Origin: Flavobacteriales bacterium
Lineage (GTDB): Bacteria; Bacteroidota; Bacteroidia; NS11-12g; UBA9320
Reading direction: 5' to 3'
Assembly: GCA_020635435.1 (NCBI GenBank)
Contig: JACJZU010000003.1
Span: 186,001 to 250,000 of the forward strand
Length of the DNA: 64,000 nt
The position numbers and the translations under genes were made by a program. The notes beneath the pieces were generated by a model, which ran no database searches, was not told the origin of the DNA, and was given only the letters and a program-made list of their open reading frames with translations. Below, one piece after another: positions 17,798 to 27,976 of this stretch; the stretch's first letter is position 1; every line of letters begins with the position of its first letter.

Positions 17798-20700
17798 ATG
17801 AACAGGATCGGTACCCTCTTACTCATTTTATTTCTTTCAATATATTCATTTGGTCAGTCTTTAGCATCCCTGTCCGATTTTCAGGGGCGTCAGAATAAGC
17901 TGTACTGGAAGAATCGCATGCCTCATGCGGGTTATTGGCAACAGGATGTGCATTACCGCATGAAAGTGTTTATCGACGACAAGGAGGAGAGCGTGGCCGG
18001 AACAGAAAATCTTACCTATTGGAATAACTCCCCGGATACACTCTTCGAAGTCTTTTTCCACTTGTACCAGAATGCATTCACTCCGGGTTCTTACCTGCAT
18101 AATAGCAGGACCACGGAGAAGATAAGTACGCGTTTCGGAGTCCACGAGGCAAAAGGTCTGGGTACGGCCATCAATGGTCTCAGGGTTAAACAGGGCAAGG
18201 CATTCACCGAGGCCAAATTTGAGATCGATAATTCGATCATGCGAGTAACCCTCGATCAGCCAATTCCCCCCAATTCGGGCATTGAATTCGAAATACAGTT
18301 TGCCACGTATTGGGACAAAGGGGATAAAGGGAATCTGCGCCGCAGGATGAAGTCATTCCGACATGGCGGGGAGGGCGATAGTTCCTTTTTACATCTCGAC
18401 GGAGTGCATTGGTATCCCCGGATATGTGTTTACGATCGAAAATTCGGTTGGACCACCGACCAACATCTGGGCAAAGAGTTCTATGGGGATTACGGTATAT
18501 ACGATGTAGAGCTGAATTTCCCCACCGAGTATATAGTAGAGGCTACGGGTCTATTGGTGAATGCCAAGGAGGCCATGCCCGCCGAACTCCGAACCCGGGT
18601 CGACATCAGCAACTATAAAACCGCCCGGGATGTTTATACCAATCCGATACCGGCCGATGGTACAAGACGGATCTGGAAGTATCATGCGGAGAATGTACAC
18701 GATTTCGCATTCACCGCGGATCCAACCTACCGCATAGGTTCGGTTACTTGGAACGGCATAGAATGCATCGCACTGGCACAGGAGGAGCACGCACATCGCT
18801 GGCAGAATACCGCTCAGTTCGTTGCAGACGTTGTGCGGATCTATTCAAACGACATCGGTATGTACACCTATCCCAAAATGGTGGCGGCCGACGCGCGCGA
18901 TGGTATGGAGTATCCAATGATCACCCTCAACAGCGGGAATTGGCCCGGGCATCAATACGTGATCGCACATGAAGTAGGGCACAACTGGTTCTTCGGGATG
19001 GTCGGTAACAACGAAACCTATCGGGCATCCATGGACGAAGGGTTCACCCAATTCCTCACAAGCTGGTCGCTTCGTGCCATACAAAATGTAAAAGACCGAC
19101 CCAATAGCATCGACGATCGAACGGTCTATCTAGGCTATATGGCACATGCAATGGGTGAGAATACAGCTCGCTTGAACATTCACTCCGACTATTTCAACAG
19201 TGCAGAGCGCCACGGCGGTGGATATGGTCAGGTTTACTATAAAACCGCAACCATGCTCTACAATTTACAATATGTACTGGGCGACGATCTCTTTTTAAAG
19301 GCCATGCAGCATTACTTCGATACCTGGAAGATCTGCCATCCTTATTGGGAGGATTTTCGCAATTCTATCATCCAATACACAAAATGCGATCTGAACTGGT
19401 TTTTCGATGCCTGGATCGAAAGCACCGAAACGATCGATTACAAACTTGTTTCGGTGCAGCATGTTGGCTCCGATGTTTACAGTATAACTTTCAGGCGGAA
19501 GGGGATGGCCATGCCGATCGATTTCACCGTAACCGATAAAAGAGGGAATCGTTTTGATTACCACATTCCGAATAACTATTTCGTCAAGAAAACGGATGCA
19601 GAAGTTCTGCCACGCTGGACCGGATGGGGAATTGTAAATCCGGAATACACGACCAATGTGATCATCCCGGAGGGGATTAAAGATATTCAGATCGATCCAA
19701 GTGGCCGTTTGGCCGATGTATATAGGCTCGACAATCAGAAGAAGACGCCAATCGAAATGAATTTCGATGATCTCAAACAGTGGCCCGCGAACTTCAGATC
19801 CTATCAGCTGGGGTGGCGTCCCGATCTCTGGTACAATGCGGTAGACGGATTCAAGGCCGGTTTACACTTCAATGGGACGTACTTTGGAACCAAACACAAT
19901 TTTCGCGCAACGGCCTGGTACAACACGGGAGTAAGTCTGCACGACATTCCCGATTCCACGGTCGAGGGGCGTGACCCGATCTCTTACGATCTGCGCTATT
20001 CGAATACCCTCAAAGGTCGGGTTGAATGGTCAGTAGCTTCCAGAATGCTCGATGGCTACGACCTGCATCAACTTGCCTTCAGCAGTCCGTGGAACAGCGA
20101 TCGCATTTCGGTTGCCTTCAAATTCTCTCAGCGTCGGAACAGTGATTATCTGCTGAATCGCGAGTTCGTCAATTCCGGTTACGACAATTGGATGGAGGCC
20201 CGATATGTGCATCCCTATAAATACTTCAGGGGAAGGGGGAACATTGAATTCGGGGCATCTGCGAGTACGCTTTTCAGCGACTACAACTACGCGCAATTGT
20301 ATTTGAATGTGTTGAACAATACCTCCGTAAAGGCCCTCGATTTCAGAACCCGCACCCATTTTATCTGGATGGATGGGGCGGAGATTGCACCGGAGTCCAG
20401 GTTGCTGCTAGCAGGTGCAAACACGCGTGATCTCATGGATAACAAGTATACGCGTTCCAGAGGCTGGGTTCCGGAGGATTGGACCGGCTTTGGATCAACG
20501 ACGAATATCTTTCACTATGGCGGGGGATTGAATCTGCGTGGCTACAGCGGATACCAGGCTACGAATTATGAAGGTACAGATACCTTCTTCATTTATTCGG
20601 GTACCCGTGGAGCTTCGGTGAACGCTGAATTGAGTGCCGGGAGATGGTTGCGCTCAAAAACACGCAAACTGAACCGCTACGCACAATTTGATCCCTACCT

Positions 20701-20920
20701 GTTCGGCGATCTCGGTATATTGGGCGACCCGGATAACAGGTACAGTGGCTTACGCGCTGATGCCGGATTTGGTGCAAGTGTGAGCATTCAAACGGGAAGG
20801 TTCAATATGGCAAAACCATTGATCCTGAGGATAGATGTACCGCTATTCCTCAACAGAGTTCCCACGAACGAGGATTACCTTGCATTTCGATATCTTCTGG
20901 GCCTGAACATGGCATTTTAA
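17798..20920 (+). CDS. M1-family metallopeptidase with C-terminal beta-barrel-like domain
   Basis: 1040 residues from the ATG at 17798; an upstream in-frame TTG is rejected. A Sec signal (LLLILFLSIYSFGQ) is followed by an M1 N-domain. The catalytic HEVGH at 391-395 has E414 exactly 18 residues after the second His (HExxH-x18-E), and DGMEYPMI replaces the exopeptidase GAMEN loop. Residues from about 700 to 1040 alternate polar and hydrophobic strands and end in the GLNMAF aromatic terminus. This indicates an outer-membrane barrel, so the peptidase is probably tethered to the outer membrane. It is much longer than ordinary aminopeptidase N-like enzymes without a barrel. Confidence 0.88.
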   Translation: MNRIGTLLLILFLSIYSFGQSLASLSDFQGRQNKLYWKNRMPHAGYWQQDVHYRMKVFIDDKEESVAGTENLTYWNNSPDTLFEVFFHLYQNAFTPGSYLHNSRTTEKISTRFGVHEAKGLGTAINGLRVKQGKAFTEAKFEIDNSIMRVTLDQPIPPNSGIEFEIQFATYWDKGDKGNLRRRMKSFRHGGEGDSSFLHLDGVHWYPRICVYDRKFGWTTDQHLGKEFYGDYGIYDVELNFPTEYIVEATGLLVNAKEAMPAELRTRVDISNYKTARDVYTNPIPADGTRRIWKYHAENVHDFAFTADPTYRIGSVTWNGIECIALAQEEHAHRWQNTAQFVADVVRIYSNDIGMYTYPKMVAADARDGMEYPMITLNSGNWPGHQYVIAHEVGHNWFFGMVGNNETYRASMDEGFTQFLTSWSLRAIQNVKDRPNSIDDRTVYLGYMAHAMGENTARLNIHSDYFNSAERHGGGYGQVYYKTATMLYNLQYVLGDDLFLKAMQHYFDTWKICHPYWEDFRNSIIQYTKCDLNWFFDAWIESTETIDYKLVSVQHVGSDVYSITFRRKGMAMPIDFTVTDKRGNRFDYHIPNNYFVKKTDAEVLPRWTGWGIVNPEYTTNVIIPEGIKDIQIDPSGRLADVYRLDNQKKTPIEMNFDDLKQWPANFRSYQLGWRPDLWYNAVDGFKAGLHFNGTYFGTKHNFRATAWYNTGVSLHDIPDSTVEGRDPISYDLRYSNTLKGRVEWSVASRMLDGYDLHQLAFSSPWNSDRISVAFKFSQRRNSDYLLNREFVNSGYDNWMEARYVHPYKYFRGRGNIEFGASASTLFSDYNYAQLYLNVLNNTSVKALDFRTRTHFIWMDGAEIAPESRLLLAGANTRDLMDNKYTRSRGWVPEDWTGFGSTTNIFHYGGGLNLRGYSGYQATNYEGTDTFFIYSGTRGASVNAELSAGRWLRSKTRKLNRYAQFDPYLFGDLGILGDPDNRYSGLRADAGFGASVSIQTGRFNMAKPLILRIDVPLFLNRVPTNEDYLAFRYLLGLNMAF

Positions 20921-20929
20921 CAGGACAAC

Positions 20930-21580
20930 ATGATCAAGGCACAAGGTATCTGCCGAAATTTTGGCGAGCTGGAAGTTCTGAAGGAGATCGATCTTGAGAT
21001 CGGTGAAGGGGAGATCGTTGCCATAGTTGGTGCATCGGGCGCGGGGAAATCAACGCTTTTGCACATACTTGGAACTTTGGATACCCCGGACTCCGGGCAG
21101 GTCATGTACAGGGATCAGGATGTATTCAAGCTCAACGCCAAGGCCTTATCGCGCTTTCGCAACCGGAACATCGGCTTCGTGTTTCAGTTTCACCACCTTC
21201 TCCCGGAATTTACGGCTCTCGAAAATGTTTGCATACCGGGTTTCATACAGCGCAATCCGGAGCAACAGGTGCGAAAGCGAGCAGCAGAACTGCTCGAACT
21301 GCTCGGTTTGAGCGACCGAATGGGACATAAACCGTCGCAATTATCCGGAGGTGAACAACAACGTGTAGCGGTTGCCCGTTCCCTTGTGAATGATCCAATA
21401 GTTGTGCTCGCCGATGAACCGAGTGGTAATCTGGATTCTGAGAATGCTGCTGCACTGCACCAATTATTCTTCGATCTGCGTGATCAACTCGGTCAAACAT
21501 TTGTGATCGTCACACACAATCAGGAGTTAGCCGATGCGGTAGACCGGACCTTGCTCATGAAGGACGGGCAACTCAGGTAA
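20930..21580 (+). CDS. lolD: LolD-type ABC ATPase
   Basis: 216 residues. Walker A GASGAGKST, the LolD hallmark FQFHHLLPEFTALENV, signature SGGEQQR, Walker B VLADEPSGNLD. It energises release of lipoproteins from the inner membrane with LolCE-type permeases, which are not in this window. It begins 9 nt after the M1 peptidase stop, so the two are probably co-transcribed. Confidence 0.9.
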   Translation: MIKAQGICRNFGELEVLKEIDLEIGEGEIVAIVGASGAGKSTLLHILGTLDTPDSGQVMYRDQDVFKLNAKALSRFRNRNIGFVFQFHHLLPEFTALENVCIPGFIQRNPEQQVRKRAAELLELLGLSDRMGHKPSQLSGGEQQRVAVARSLVNDPIVVLADEPSGNLDSENAAALHQLFFDLRDQLGQTFVIVTHNQELADAVDRTLLMKDGQLR

Positions 21581-21657
21581 TGGTTTCATCGGTTAATTGC
21601 AGAATTTGATATGACACTGGTTTTGACTTCATTCCCTTTGCCGGACCTTCGCGAACT

Positions 21658-24168
21658 ATGAGGTTCCGGCTGATCCTTTTAAGTATTTGTTTGTGGTCGG
21701 CTTTAAAGGTTGAAGCCTTTCAGGTCACAGGCACTGTGACCGATTCAAGCGGGGCTCCTTTGTCATTCGCGGGAGTTTATGTAAAAGGAACCACGTACGG
21801 GGTACTCACCAATCTGAAAGGGGAGTATTTCATTGAGCTTGAAAGGGGGTCTTACACGTTGGTGGCTTCAATGGCCGGTTTCGAGGATGTTGAAAGACAA
21901 GTTCAGGTTACGGGCAATGCGAAGCTGAACTTCATGCTTCCTGTATCGTCGGAATTGTTGGAAACCGTGGTTGTGTCATCCGACAGGGAAGATCCCGCCT
22001 ATGCCGTCATACGCAAGGCAATAGCACGTCGCGACCGCTATTCCGATAGGCTGAACACCTTGACAATGAAGGCCTATATACGGGCGGTACTGGAGTTGGA
22101 GGATCTCACCAAACCCGACAGTTTGAAAATAGATTCCCTCATGCGAACGCGTGTTAACCTGGTTGAATCCTTATCCGATGTGTATTACCGCGCCCCGGCG
22201 GATTGGAAGGAGGTTAAGACCGCTTACAGGGATCTTACGGAGAAGGCCACTGAAACCAAAGGAGTCTCCGTCTCCGTGGGGATGCGCCTCGACGAGGGTG
22301 ATAGCCGGGATCGCATGCGGGTTGCAGTGAACAACCCGTTACTTTTTTATACGCGTATTGCCGACGGGGATTTCAATCTCCAGCGGAATTTGATGGACCT
22401 CCCGGTCCTCAGTTCTGCGCCCTATACATCTCCTCTGGCCAATAATGCACTCTTGCTCTATCGATTCCGCTTCATCGAATCGTTTGCAGAAGGAGATCAT
22501 TTGGTGTACAAGATACATGTAATCCCCCGTCTGCAAGGGGGGAGACTTTTCAGTGGGATCCTGTACATACAGGATGGTTCATTTGCTTTAAAAGCTGCCG
22601 AATTGGAACTCAATGAACTCAGTCTCAAATTTTTCACCCGTTTCCGGATCGTGCAGGATTACCGAATGTTCCCGGATTCGATCAATATCCCGGTACGTCA
22701 GGAGTTTTATTACGAGATGCGCGAAAGTCGCAAGAAAACCCATTACGGTCAAACATTGGTTCGTTTCAGCGAACACAATATAAACCCGCCGATCTCGTCC
22801 CGCTTCATGGCCCAGGGTCGAACCGTTTTCACCGATTCAAGTATGGATGCCAATGAGGATTTCTGGACTGAAGTGCGACCGATCACCCTGAAACCGGTGG
22901 AGCAGCTATTTATTCATGTTCAGGATAGTATCATTCAGTTCCGTGAGAGCCCGGGATATTTACATGAACAAGATTCGATCTATAACGATCTGGATTTTTG
23001 GAGTTTTGTACTCAATGGGATCGTTCACCGCAACAGGAACAAGGGAACCGACATCTATATCTACCCTTTGATCGCCCAATTCCGGGCCAATCTGATCGAC
23101 GGTTACCGACATACGCTGGGAGGAATTTACACCAAGGAATGGACGCGTGCCAATGAACTCGAACTGAACACGGAAATGAGTTACGGATTTCTGAACAAGA
23201 ATATTCGTGGGGCAATGCATACACGTTATATGTATCAACCCAAGAAATTCGGCAGGGTGCGCTTATCCTACACGAATCAATATACGATGCTCACAACGTA
23301 CGAGAGCATCTACGGAACTTTTGCCCCGAATAATTACGTGGAGAATGAGGGGTGGGGAATAGGCCACGAAATGGAATGGTGGAACGGTTTTTTCCTGAAA
23401 GCGTATGCCGACTTCAATCAGTACCGACCCTATACAGGAAAGATCCTTGGAGAGGTTTGGGATCAATTCCCCGAATATAGGCAACCAAAAATGTTTGAAG
23501 GCTTTCAACAGTTCGTTCTGGATGTGGAAGCAGATATCACCTTTGCCCAGCAATATGAGCTGCGTCCCTACCGAAAAGTGATCCTGGGGTCGAAATACCC
23601 TACGATCCACGTACATTATAAAAAAGGTATCAAGCCGGTACTGGGCAGCAATGTGAATTACGACTTTCTCGAACTCGGAACCGACCACGATGTGAAGTTG
23701 GCAACCTTGGGTTTATCGCGGATCAGCATACGGGCGGGCAGATTTCTCAACGATGAGGAAGTCCGGCTGGCCGATCTGAAGTATTTCCGGGGATCCGATC
23801 AGTATTTCTTCAGCAATCCCCTGCGTTCGTTTCAGCAAATAAGTCGAACGAGCATGGCCACTTCGCAGGCCTATTTGCAGGCCCATTACATCCATCATTT
23901 CAATGGTGCCATTCTGGGTAAAGTGCCGCTTCTGAACCGCTGGAGTCTGCAATTGGTTGGAGGAAGCAGTCTACTTCTCATGGAAGAGAACGATCTGCGG
24001 CACCTGGAACTCTATGGTGGTCTGGAAAAACCTTTTCGCCTGTGGAAGCAATTATTCCGTTTTACAGCACTTTGGGTCAATTCGGAAAGCACGATGTATG
24101 GCTATCAGCAGGGATTTAAATTTGGTATCGACTTCTATAATTCCGTTTCACACAGCTGGATGTATTGA
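21658..24168 (+). CDS. DUF5686 / carboxypeptidase-like regulatory domain protein
   Basis: 836 residues. Signal peptide ending near residue 21 (VEAFQ). A CarboxypepD_reg-like Ig fold follows at about 22-100 (VTGTVTDSSGAPLSFAGVYV ... LPVSSELLETVVVSSD), then the large DUF5686 region with many barrel-like strands. These are outer-membrane proteins widespread in Bacteroidota and often predicted as TonB-independent barrels; function unknown. A degenerate -7 box (CCCTTTGC) lies about 20 nt upstream. Confidence 0.88.
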   Translation: MRFRLILLSICLWSALKVEAFQVTGTVTDSSGAPLSFAGVYVKGTTYGVLTNLKGEYFIELERGSYTLVASMAGFEDVERQVQVTGNAKLNFMLPVSSELLETVVVSSDREDPAYAVIRKAIARRDRYSDRLNTLTMKAYIRAVLELEDLTKPDSLKIDSLMRTRVNLVESLSDVYYRAPADWKEVKTAYRDLTEKATETKGVSVSVGMRLDEGDSRDRMRVAVNNPLLFYTRIADGDFNLQRNLMDLPVLSSAPYTSPLANNALLLYRFRFIESFAEGDHLVYKIHVIPRLQGGRLFSGILYIQDGSFALKAAELELNELSLKFFTRFRIVQDYRMFPDSINIPVRQEFYYEMRESRKKTHYGQTLVRFSEHNINPPISSRFMAQGRTVFTDSSMDANEDFWTEVRPITLKPVEQLFIHVQDSIIQFRESPGYLHEQDSIYNDLDFWSFVLNGIVHRNRNKGTDIYIYPLIAQFRANLIDGYRHTLGGIYTKEWTRANELELNTEMSYGFLNKNIRGAMHTRYMYQPKKFGRVRLSYTNQYTMLTTYESIYGTFAPNNYVENEGWGIGHEMEWWNGFFLKAYADFNQYRPYTGKILGEVWDQFPEYRQPKMFEGFQQFVLDVEADITFAQQYELRPYRKVILGSKYPTIHVHYKKGIKPVLGSNVNYDFLELGTDHDVKLATLGLSRISIRAGRFLNDEEVRLADLKYFRGSDQYFFSNPLRSFQQISRTSMATSQAYLQAHYIHHFNGAILGKVPLLNRWSLQLVGGSSLLLMEENDLRHLELYGGLEKPFRLWKQLFRFTALWVNSESTMYGYQQGFKFGIDFYNSVSHSWMY

Positions 24169-24197
24169 CCGGGACCAATATGGTTCAATCGAACTCC

Positions 24198-24205
24198 TAT
24201 CTTTG
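24198..24205 (+). promoter_or_regulatory. Bacteroidota -7 promoter element (TATCTTTG)
   Basis: Exact TAnnTTTG, 11 nt before the ATG at 24217. It probably drives the three-gene unit metB-like, prsW, TIGR02757. Confidence 0.5.
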
Positions 24206-24216
24206 CCCTTTGTACT

Positions 24217-25356
24217 ATGAAATTCAACACGAAAACCATTCACGCCGGAGTACACGCCGATCCGTTAACGGGGGCGGTAATGACACCCATCTATCAGACA
24301 TCGACCTACAAGCAGGTTGCTCCGGGTAATCATCAAGGCTACGAATACAGCCGTACACATAACCCAACCCGCACCCAATTGCAGGACAACCTCGCTGCGC
24401 TGGAAAATGCCAAACACGGTCTTGTTTTCGGCAGTGGTATGGCGGCCATTGATGCTGTGGTAAAACTGTTGAAACCCGGCGATGAGGTAATTGCAACCAA
24501 CGACCTCTACGGGGGTAGTTACCGGATCTTTACCAAGATATTTCAACCCTTTGGAATTCAATTCCACTTCGTGGACATGTCGGACATGTCGCAGATCAAG
24601 GCGCGTATAAATGACAAAACACGCATGATCTGGGTGGAGACACCTACAAATCCACTCCTAAAGATCATCGACATCAAGGCATGCGCTGCATTGGCGAAAC
24701 AATGTGATGCGCTATTGTGTGTCGACAATACTTTTGCCTCGCCGTATCTGCAAAACCCCATGGATCTGGGTGCCGATATTGTGATGCATTCCGTAACTAA
24801 ATACCTCAACGGACATTCGGATGTGGTGATGGGGGCATTGGTCTTGAACGACGATCAGTTGCAGGAACGGCTTGCCTTCATTCAAAATAGCTGTGGTGGC
24901 GTACCCGGACCTCAGGATTGTTTTCTGGTATTGCGCGGTATAAAAACCTTACACCTGCGCATGGCGCGACATTGTGAGAACGGTCGGGCAATTGCGGAGT
25001 TCCTGAGAGCACACAAGAAAGTTGCCCGGGTATTCTGGCCCGGTTTTACGGATCATCCGAACCATGAGATCGCTAAATCGCAAATGCGCGATTTTGGGGG
25101 GATGATGTCCTTCACCCTGAAAGGTGATCACATCGGCGATGCGTTGCGAACCATTTCCAATACAAAGCTTTTCACGCTTGCCGAAAGTTTGGGAGGAGTG
25201 GAGTCGCTTTGCGGACACCCGGCAAGCATGACGCATGCATCGATTCCCAGGGAGGAGAGAGAAAAGGCAGGACTGAAGGACAGCCTGATCCGCTTGAGTG
25301 TCGGAATCGAAGATGTGGACGACCTGATCGTGGATCTGGATCAGGCGATCGGATAA
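24217..25356 (+). CDS. Cystathionine gamma-synthase/lyase-type PLP enzyme
   Basis: 379 residues. PLP lysine K195 (HSVTKYLNGHSD), the YSRTHNPTR substrate loop, VFGSGMAA, WVETPTNPLLKI and DNTFASPYLQNP all place it in the Cys/Met-metabolism trans-sulfuration family. Gamma-synthase (metB), gamma-lyase and O-acetylhomoserine sulfhydrylase are hard to separate by eye. In Bacteroidota this close type is usually annotated as cystathionine gamma-synthase. No riboswitch lies upstream. prsW begins 1 nt after its stop. Confidence 0.9.
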   Translation: MKFNTKTIHAGVHADPLTGAVMTPIYQTSTYKQVAPGNHQGYEYSRTHNPTRTQLQDNLAALENAKHGLVFGSGMAAIDAVVKLLKPGDEVIATNDLYGGSYRIFTKIFQPFGIQFHFVDMSDMSQIKARINDKTRMIWVETPTNPLLKIIDIKACAALAKQCDALLCVDNTFASPYLQNPMDLGADIVMHSVTKYLNGHSDVVMGALVLNDDQLQERLAFIQNSCGGVPGPQDCFLVLRGIKTLHLRMARHCENGRAIAEFLRAHKKVARVFWPGFTDHPNHEIAKSQMRDFGGMMSFTLKGDHIGDALRTISNTKLFTLAESLGGVESLCGHPASMTHASIPREEREKAGLKDSLIRLSVGIEDVDDLIVDLDQAIG

Positions 25357-25357
25357 T

Positions 25358-26041
25358 ATGCAGCTTCTCGGATTAGCCATAGCACCCGGATTGGCAATAG
25401 CCATATTCATCTACTGGCGGGATAAGTTTGAAAGAGAACCGCGCCGCTTGCTCATTTGGGCCTTCTTTTTGGGAATTGTGAGTATCGTACCCGCAGTTAT
25501 ACTTGAAAACTGGTGGGGAGCAAGAGGTGCCGGAATCTCCGAAAGTCTTACCGGAACCGCTTTTTATGCATTCATAGTTGTTGGTCTGAGCGAGGAATTT
25601 GCAAAATATTTCTTTGTACGTCGTTACCTCTATAACCATCCCGAATTTGATGAGCCCTACGATGGCATCACGTACAGCGTGATGGTATCAATGGGTTTTG
25701 CCACGCTCGAGAACATACTTTATGTGCTCGAGGGAGGCATGTCCACAGCTTTGATGCGCATGTTCACGGCTGTGCCTGCTCATGCTGTTTTCGGGATCAT
25801 CATGGGTTACTATATGGGGCTTGCAAAGTTTGTCCCGGAACGCAGGGCGCTGTACCATTTCATGGCTGTTTTTGGCGCCATGCTGCTTCACGGAGCATAC
25901 GATTTTGCCCTCATGCAGCAGAGTATGCCCGAATGGCAGTTTGGTGGGGCAATTCTCTCGCTCTTTATCGGGATCCGCCTCAGTCTTCGGGCTATACGTT
26001 TGCATCAACAAGCCTCTCCTTTCAAGGTCGACGCGTTTTGA
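25358..26041 (+). CDS. PrsW-family intramembrane protease
   Basis: 227 residues and about seven helices. Active-site candidates are E79-E80 in LSEEFAKYFFVRR, H142 (VPAHAVFG) and H178 (LHGAYDFAL), the conserved glutamate and histidine motifs of PrsW/CAAX-type proteases. Bacillus PrsW cleaves the anti-sigma factor RsiW; the substrate here is unknown. The gene sits one nucleotide after the trans-sulfuration gene, and its TGA overlaps the TTG start of the next gene. Confidence 0.88.
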   Translation: MQLLGLAIAPGLAIAIFIYWRDKFEREPRRLLIWAFFLGIVSIVPAVILENWWGARGAGISESLTGTAFYAFIVVGLSEEFAKYFFVRRYLYNHPEFDEPYDGITYSVMVSMGFATLENILYVLEGGMSTALMRMFTAVPAHAVFGIIMGYYMGLAKFVPERRALYHFMAVFGAMLLHGAYDFALMQQSMPEWQFGGAILSLFIGIRLSLRAIRLHQQASPFKVDAF

Positions 26042-26805
26042 AGCTTGGTGAATCAGAGGTCCGGAGAATCCTCGATGAGTGGGTGCATAGGGCTAATTCC
26101 ACCAATTTCATTCAGGACGATCCCATTTCCATTCCCCACCTGTTCAGTGATCCGTTGGACATAGAGGTTTCCGGTTTCTTTGCGGCGATCCTTTCCTGGG
26201 GGCAGCGCAAAACGATCGTTTCAAAGGCCCGGGAACTCATGGCACGAATGGATCATGCGCCCGGTGCTTTTGTACGTTCGGCCGGACCGTCCGATCTCAA
26301 AAAGATGCTCGGATTCAAACACAGAACTTTTAACGATACCGATCTCCTGTATCTGATCGATTTCTTCAAACGCTTCTATACAGAACATGACAGCCTGCAA
26401 ATGTTCTTTCGGGAAGGGGATGTACGGCTTGGACTTTCCAAAATGCATGAATTCATTTTCAATGTGGAACATGCTCCCAGCCGTACCCGAAAACACGTGA
26501 GCACACCTTCCCGAAAATCGGCTTGTAAGCGTCTCAACATGTATCTGCGCTGGATGGTTCGGAACGATGAAATGGGTGTAGACTTCGGTATTTGGCATAC
26601 CCCGGCCTCTTCAGCCCTCATGATACCGCTCGATGTGCATGTACATCGCGTGGCTTTAGAGCTCGGGCTGATGAAACGGAAGATCGCCGATTGGATGGCA
26701 GTAGAGGAGTTAACTGCCAAAATGAGGGAGTTTGATCCGGAAGATCCTGTGAAATACGATTTCGCCTTGTTCTACATAGGATTGAGCAAAGCGGAACTAA
26801 CTTAG
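26038..26805 (+). CDS. TIGR02757 family protein
   Basis: 255 residues from a TTG at 26038 that overlaps the prsW stop (TTGA). An ATG further upstream would lie entirely inside prsW. The family core is recognisable: LSWGQRKTIVSKARELM, KRLNMYLRWMVRND near the middle, GVDFGIWHTPASSALMIPLDVHVHR, and the C-terminal EFDPEDPVKYDFALFYIG. Members are uncharacterised; the fold is related to the HhH-GPD DNA-glycosylase class. The start codon was chosen from the overlap and the family length. Confidence 0.88.
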   Translation: MKLGESEVRRILDEWVHRANSTNFIQDDPISIPHLFSDPLDIEVSGFFAAILSWGQRKTIVSKARELMARMDHAPGAFVRSAGPSDLKKMLGFKHRTFNDTDLLYLIDFFKRFYTEHDSLQMFFREGDVRLGLSKMHEFIFNVEHAPSRTRKHVSTPSRKSACKRLNMYLRWMVRNDEMGVDFGIWHTPASSALMIPLDVHVHRVALELGLMKRKIADWMAVEELTAKMREFDPEDPVKYDFALFYIGLSKAELT

Positions 26806-26819
26806 CTGGAAACTCTACC

Positions 26820-27974
26820 TCAGATTTGAGTCTGCAAACTCGGTTGCAAGGCCTCGCTCAGCGCATTTACGGCGCGTTCAATATCATTCAAACTGGAATA
26901 TCGCCCGAATGAAAAGCGTACCGCCTGTCTTTCTGATGGAACTTTCAATGCAGTGAGGACATGACTACCGGTGGATGCCCCCGAATTACACGCCGAACCA
27001 CCGGAACAGCAAATGCCCGCAATATCCATTTTGAAAAGAATGAGGCTGTTGAAGTCTGTAGGTGGAAGGGATACGTTTAAAACCGTGTATAAACTACCGT
27101 CTTCACTGAGGTCTCCGTTGAATTCAATGCCTGGAATGGATTCATTCAGCAGTCTGATCATGTGCTTTTTGAGCCCTTGCATGTGTGCACGGTCCGCTTC
27201 CATATTGGTCATGGCGAGATCCAGTGCCTTGTGCAAACCTGCTATCCCAACCACATTCTCTGTACCGGCCCGCCGGCTGCGTTCCTGTCCGCCTCCTGTG
27301 ATCATGGCGTGAAGTGGCAGGTTCTTATTTATGTAAAGGAATCCTGTCCCTTTCGGGCCGTGAAGTTTATGTGCCGAGCAGGTTACAAAGTCAATATCGA
27401 GTTCAGTTACATTGATGGGTAAATGTCCCATCGTTTGAACCGTATCGCTGTGAAAGTAACAGGAATTGTTCCGGGCAATGGAAGAGATCCGTTTGAGATC
27501 CACCGTAGTGCCGATCTCGTTGTTCGCGTGCATTATGGAAATGAGCGCATGCTCCGAATCTGAAGCCAATTGCTCGAGGTGTTCATAGTTCACCCGGCCC
27601 AGGGAGTCGAGTTCAACGAGTTTGAGTTCAACGGCACCTTGTGCAGCAAGATCCTGAGCGGTTTCAAGAACGGCCTTATGTTCGATGGGAGAGGTGATGA
27701 TCGTTTGCACTCCGAGATCGCGTACCGCACAACGTATGGCCATATTATCAGCCTCCGTTCCTCCCGAGGTGAAAAGGATCTCCCGCGATTCTGCACCAAT
27801 GTACGCAGCGATCGCCTTTCTGGCCTTTTCTATAATACCCTTGGCCGACCGACCCAGGCTGTAGGTGGCAGAGGGATTGCCAAAATGATTGTGCATCACA
27901 TCGGTCATAGCCTCGATCACCAGCGGATCCATCGGGGTTGTGGCCGCATTATCAAGATATACCCGTTCTTCCAT
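26820..27974 (-). CDS. Cysteine desulfurase (NifS/IscS family)
   Basis: 384 residues. It opens VYLDNAATTP, carries PLP lysine K203 (CSAHKLHGPKG), and has sulfur-carrying C329 in SGGSACNSG. It transfers sulfur from cysteine for Fe-S clusters or tRNA thiolation. The short loop at the active Cys and the extra Cys pair (ICCSGGSAC) are typical of the IscS-like group in Bacteroidota. It begins 2 nt after the agmatinase stop (minus strand), forming a two-gene unit. iscU or suf partners are not adjacent. Confidence 0.92.
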   Translation of the reverse strand: MEERVYLDNAATTPMDPLVIEAMTDVMHNHFGNPSATYSLGRSAKGIIEKARKAIAAYIGAESREILFTSGGTEADNMAIRCAVRDLGVQTIITSPIEHKAVLETAQDLAAQGAVELKLVELDSLGRVNYEHLEQLASDSEHALISIMHANNEIGTTVDLKRISSIARNNSCYFHSDTVQTMGHLPINVTELDIDFVTCSAHKLHGPKGTGFLYINKNLPLHAMITGGGQERSRRAGTENVVGIAGLHKALDLAMTNMEADRAHMQGLKKHMIRLLNESIPGIEFNGDLSEDGSLYTVLNVSLPPTDFNSLILFKMDIAGICCSGGSACNSGASTGSHVLTALKVPSERQAVRFSFGRYSSLNDIERAVNALSEALQPSLQTQI

Positions 27975-27976
27975 AA

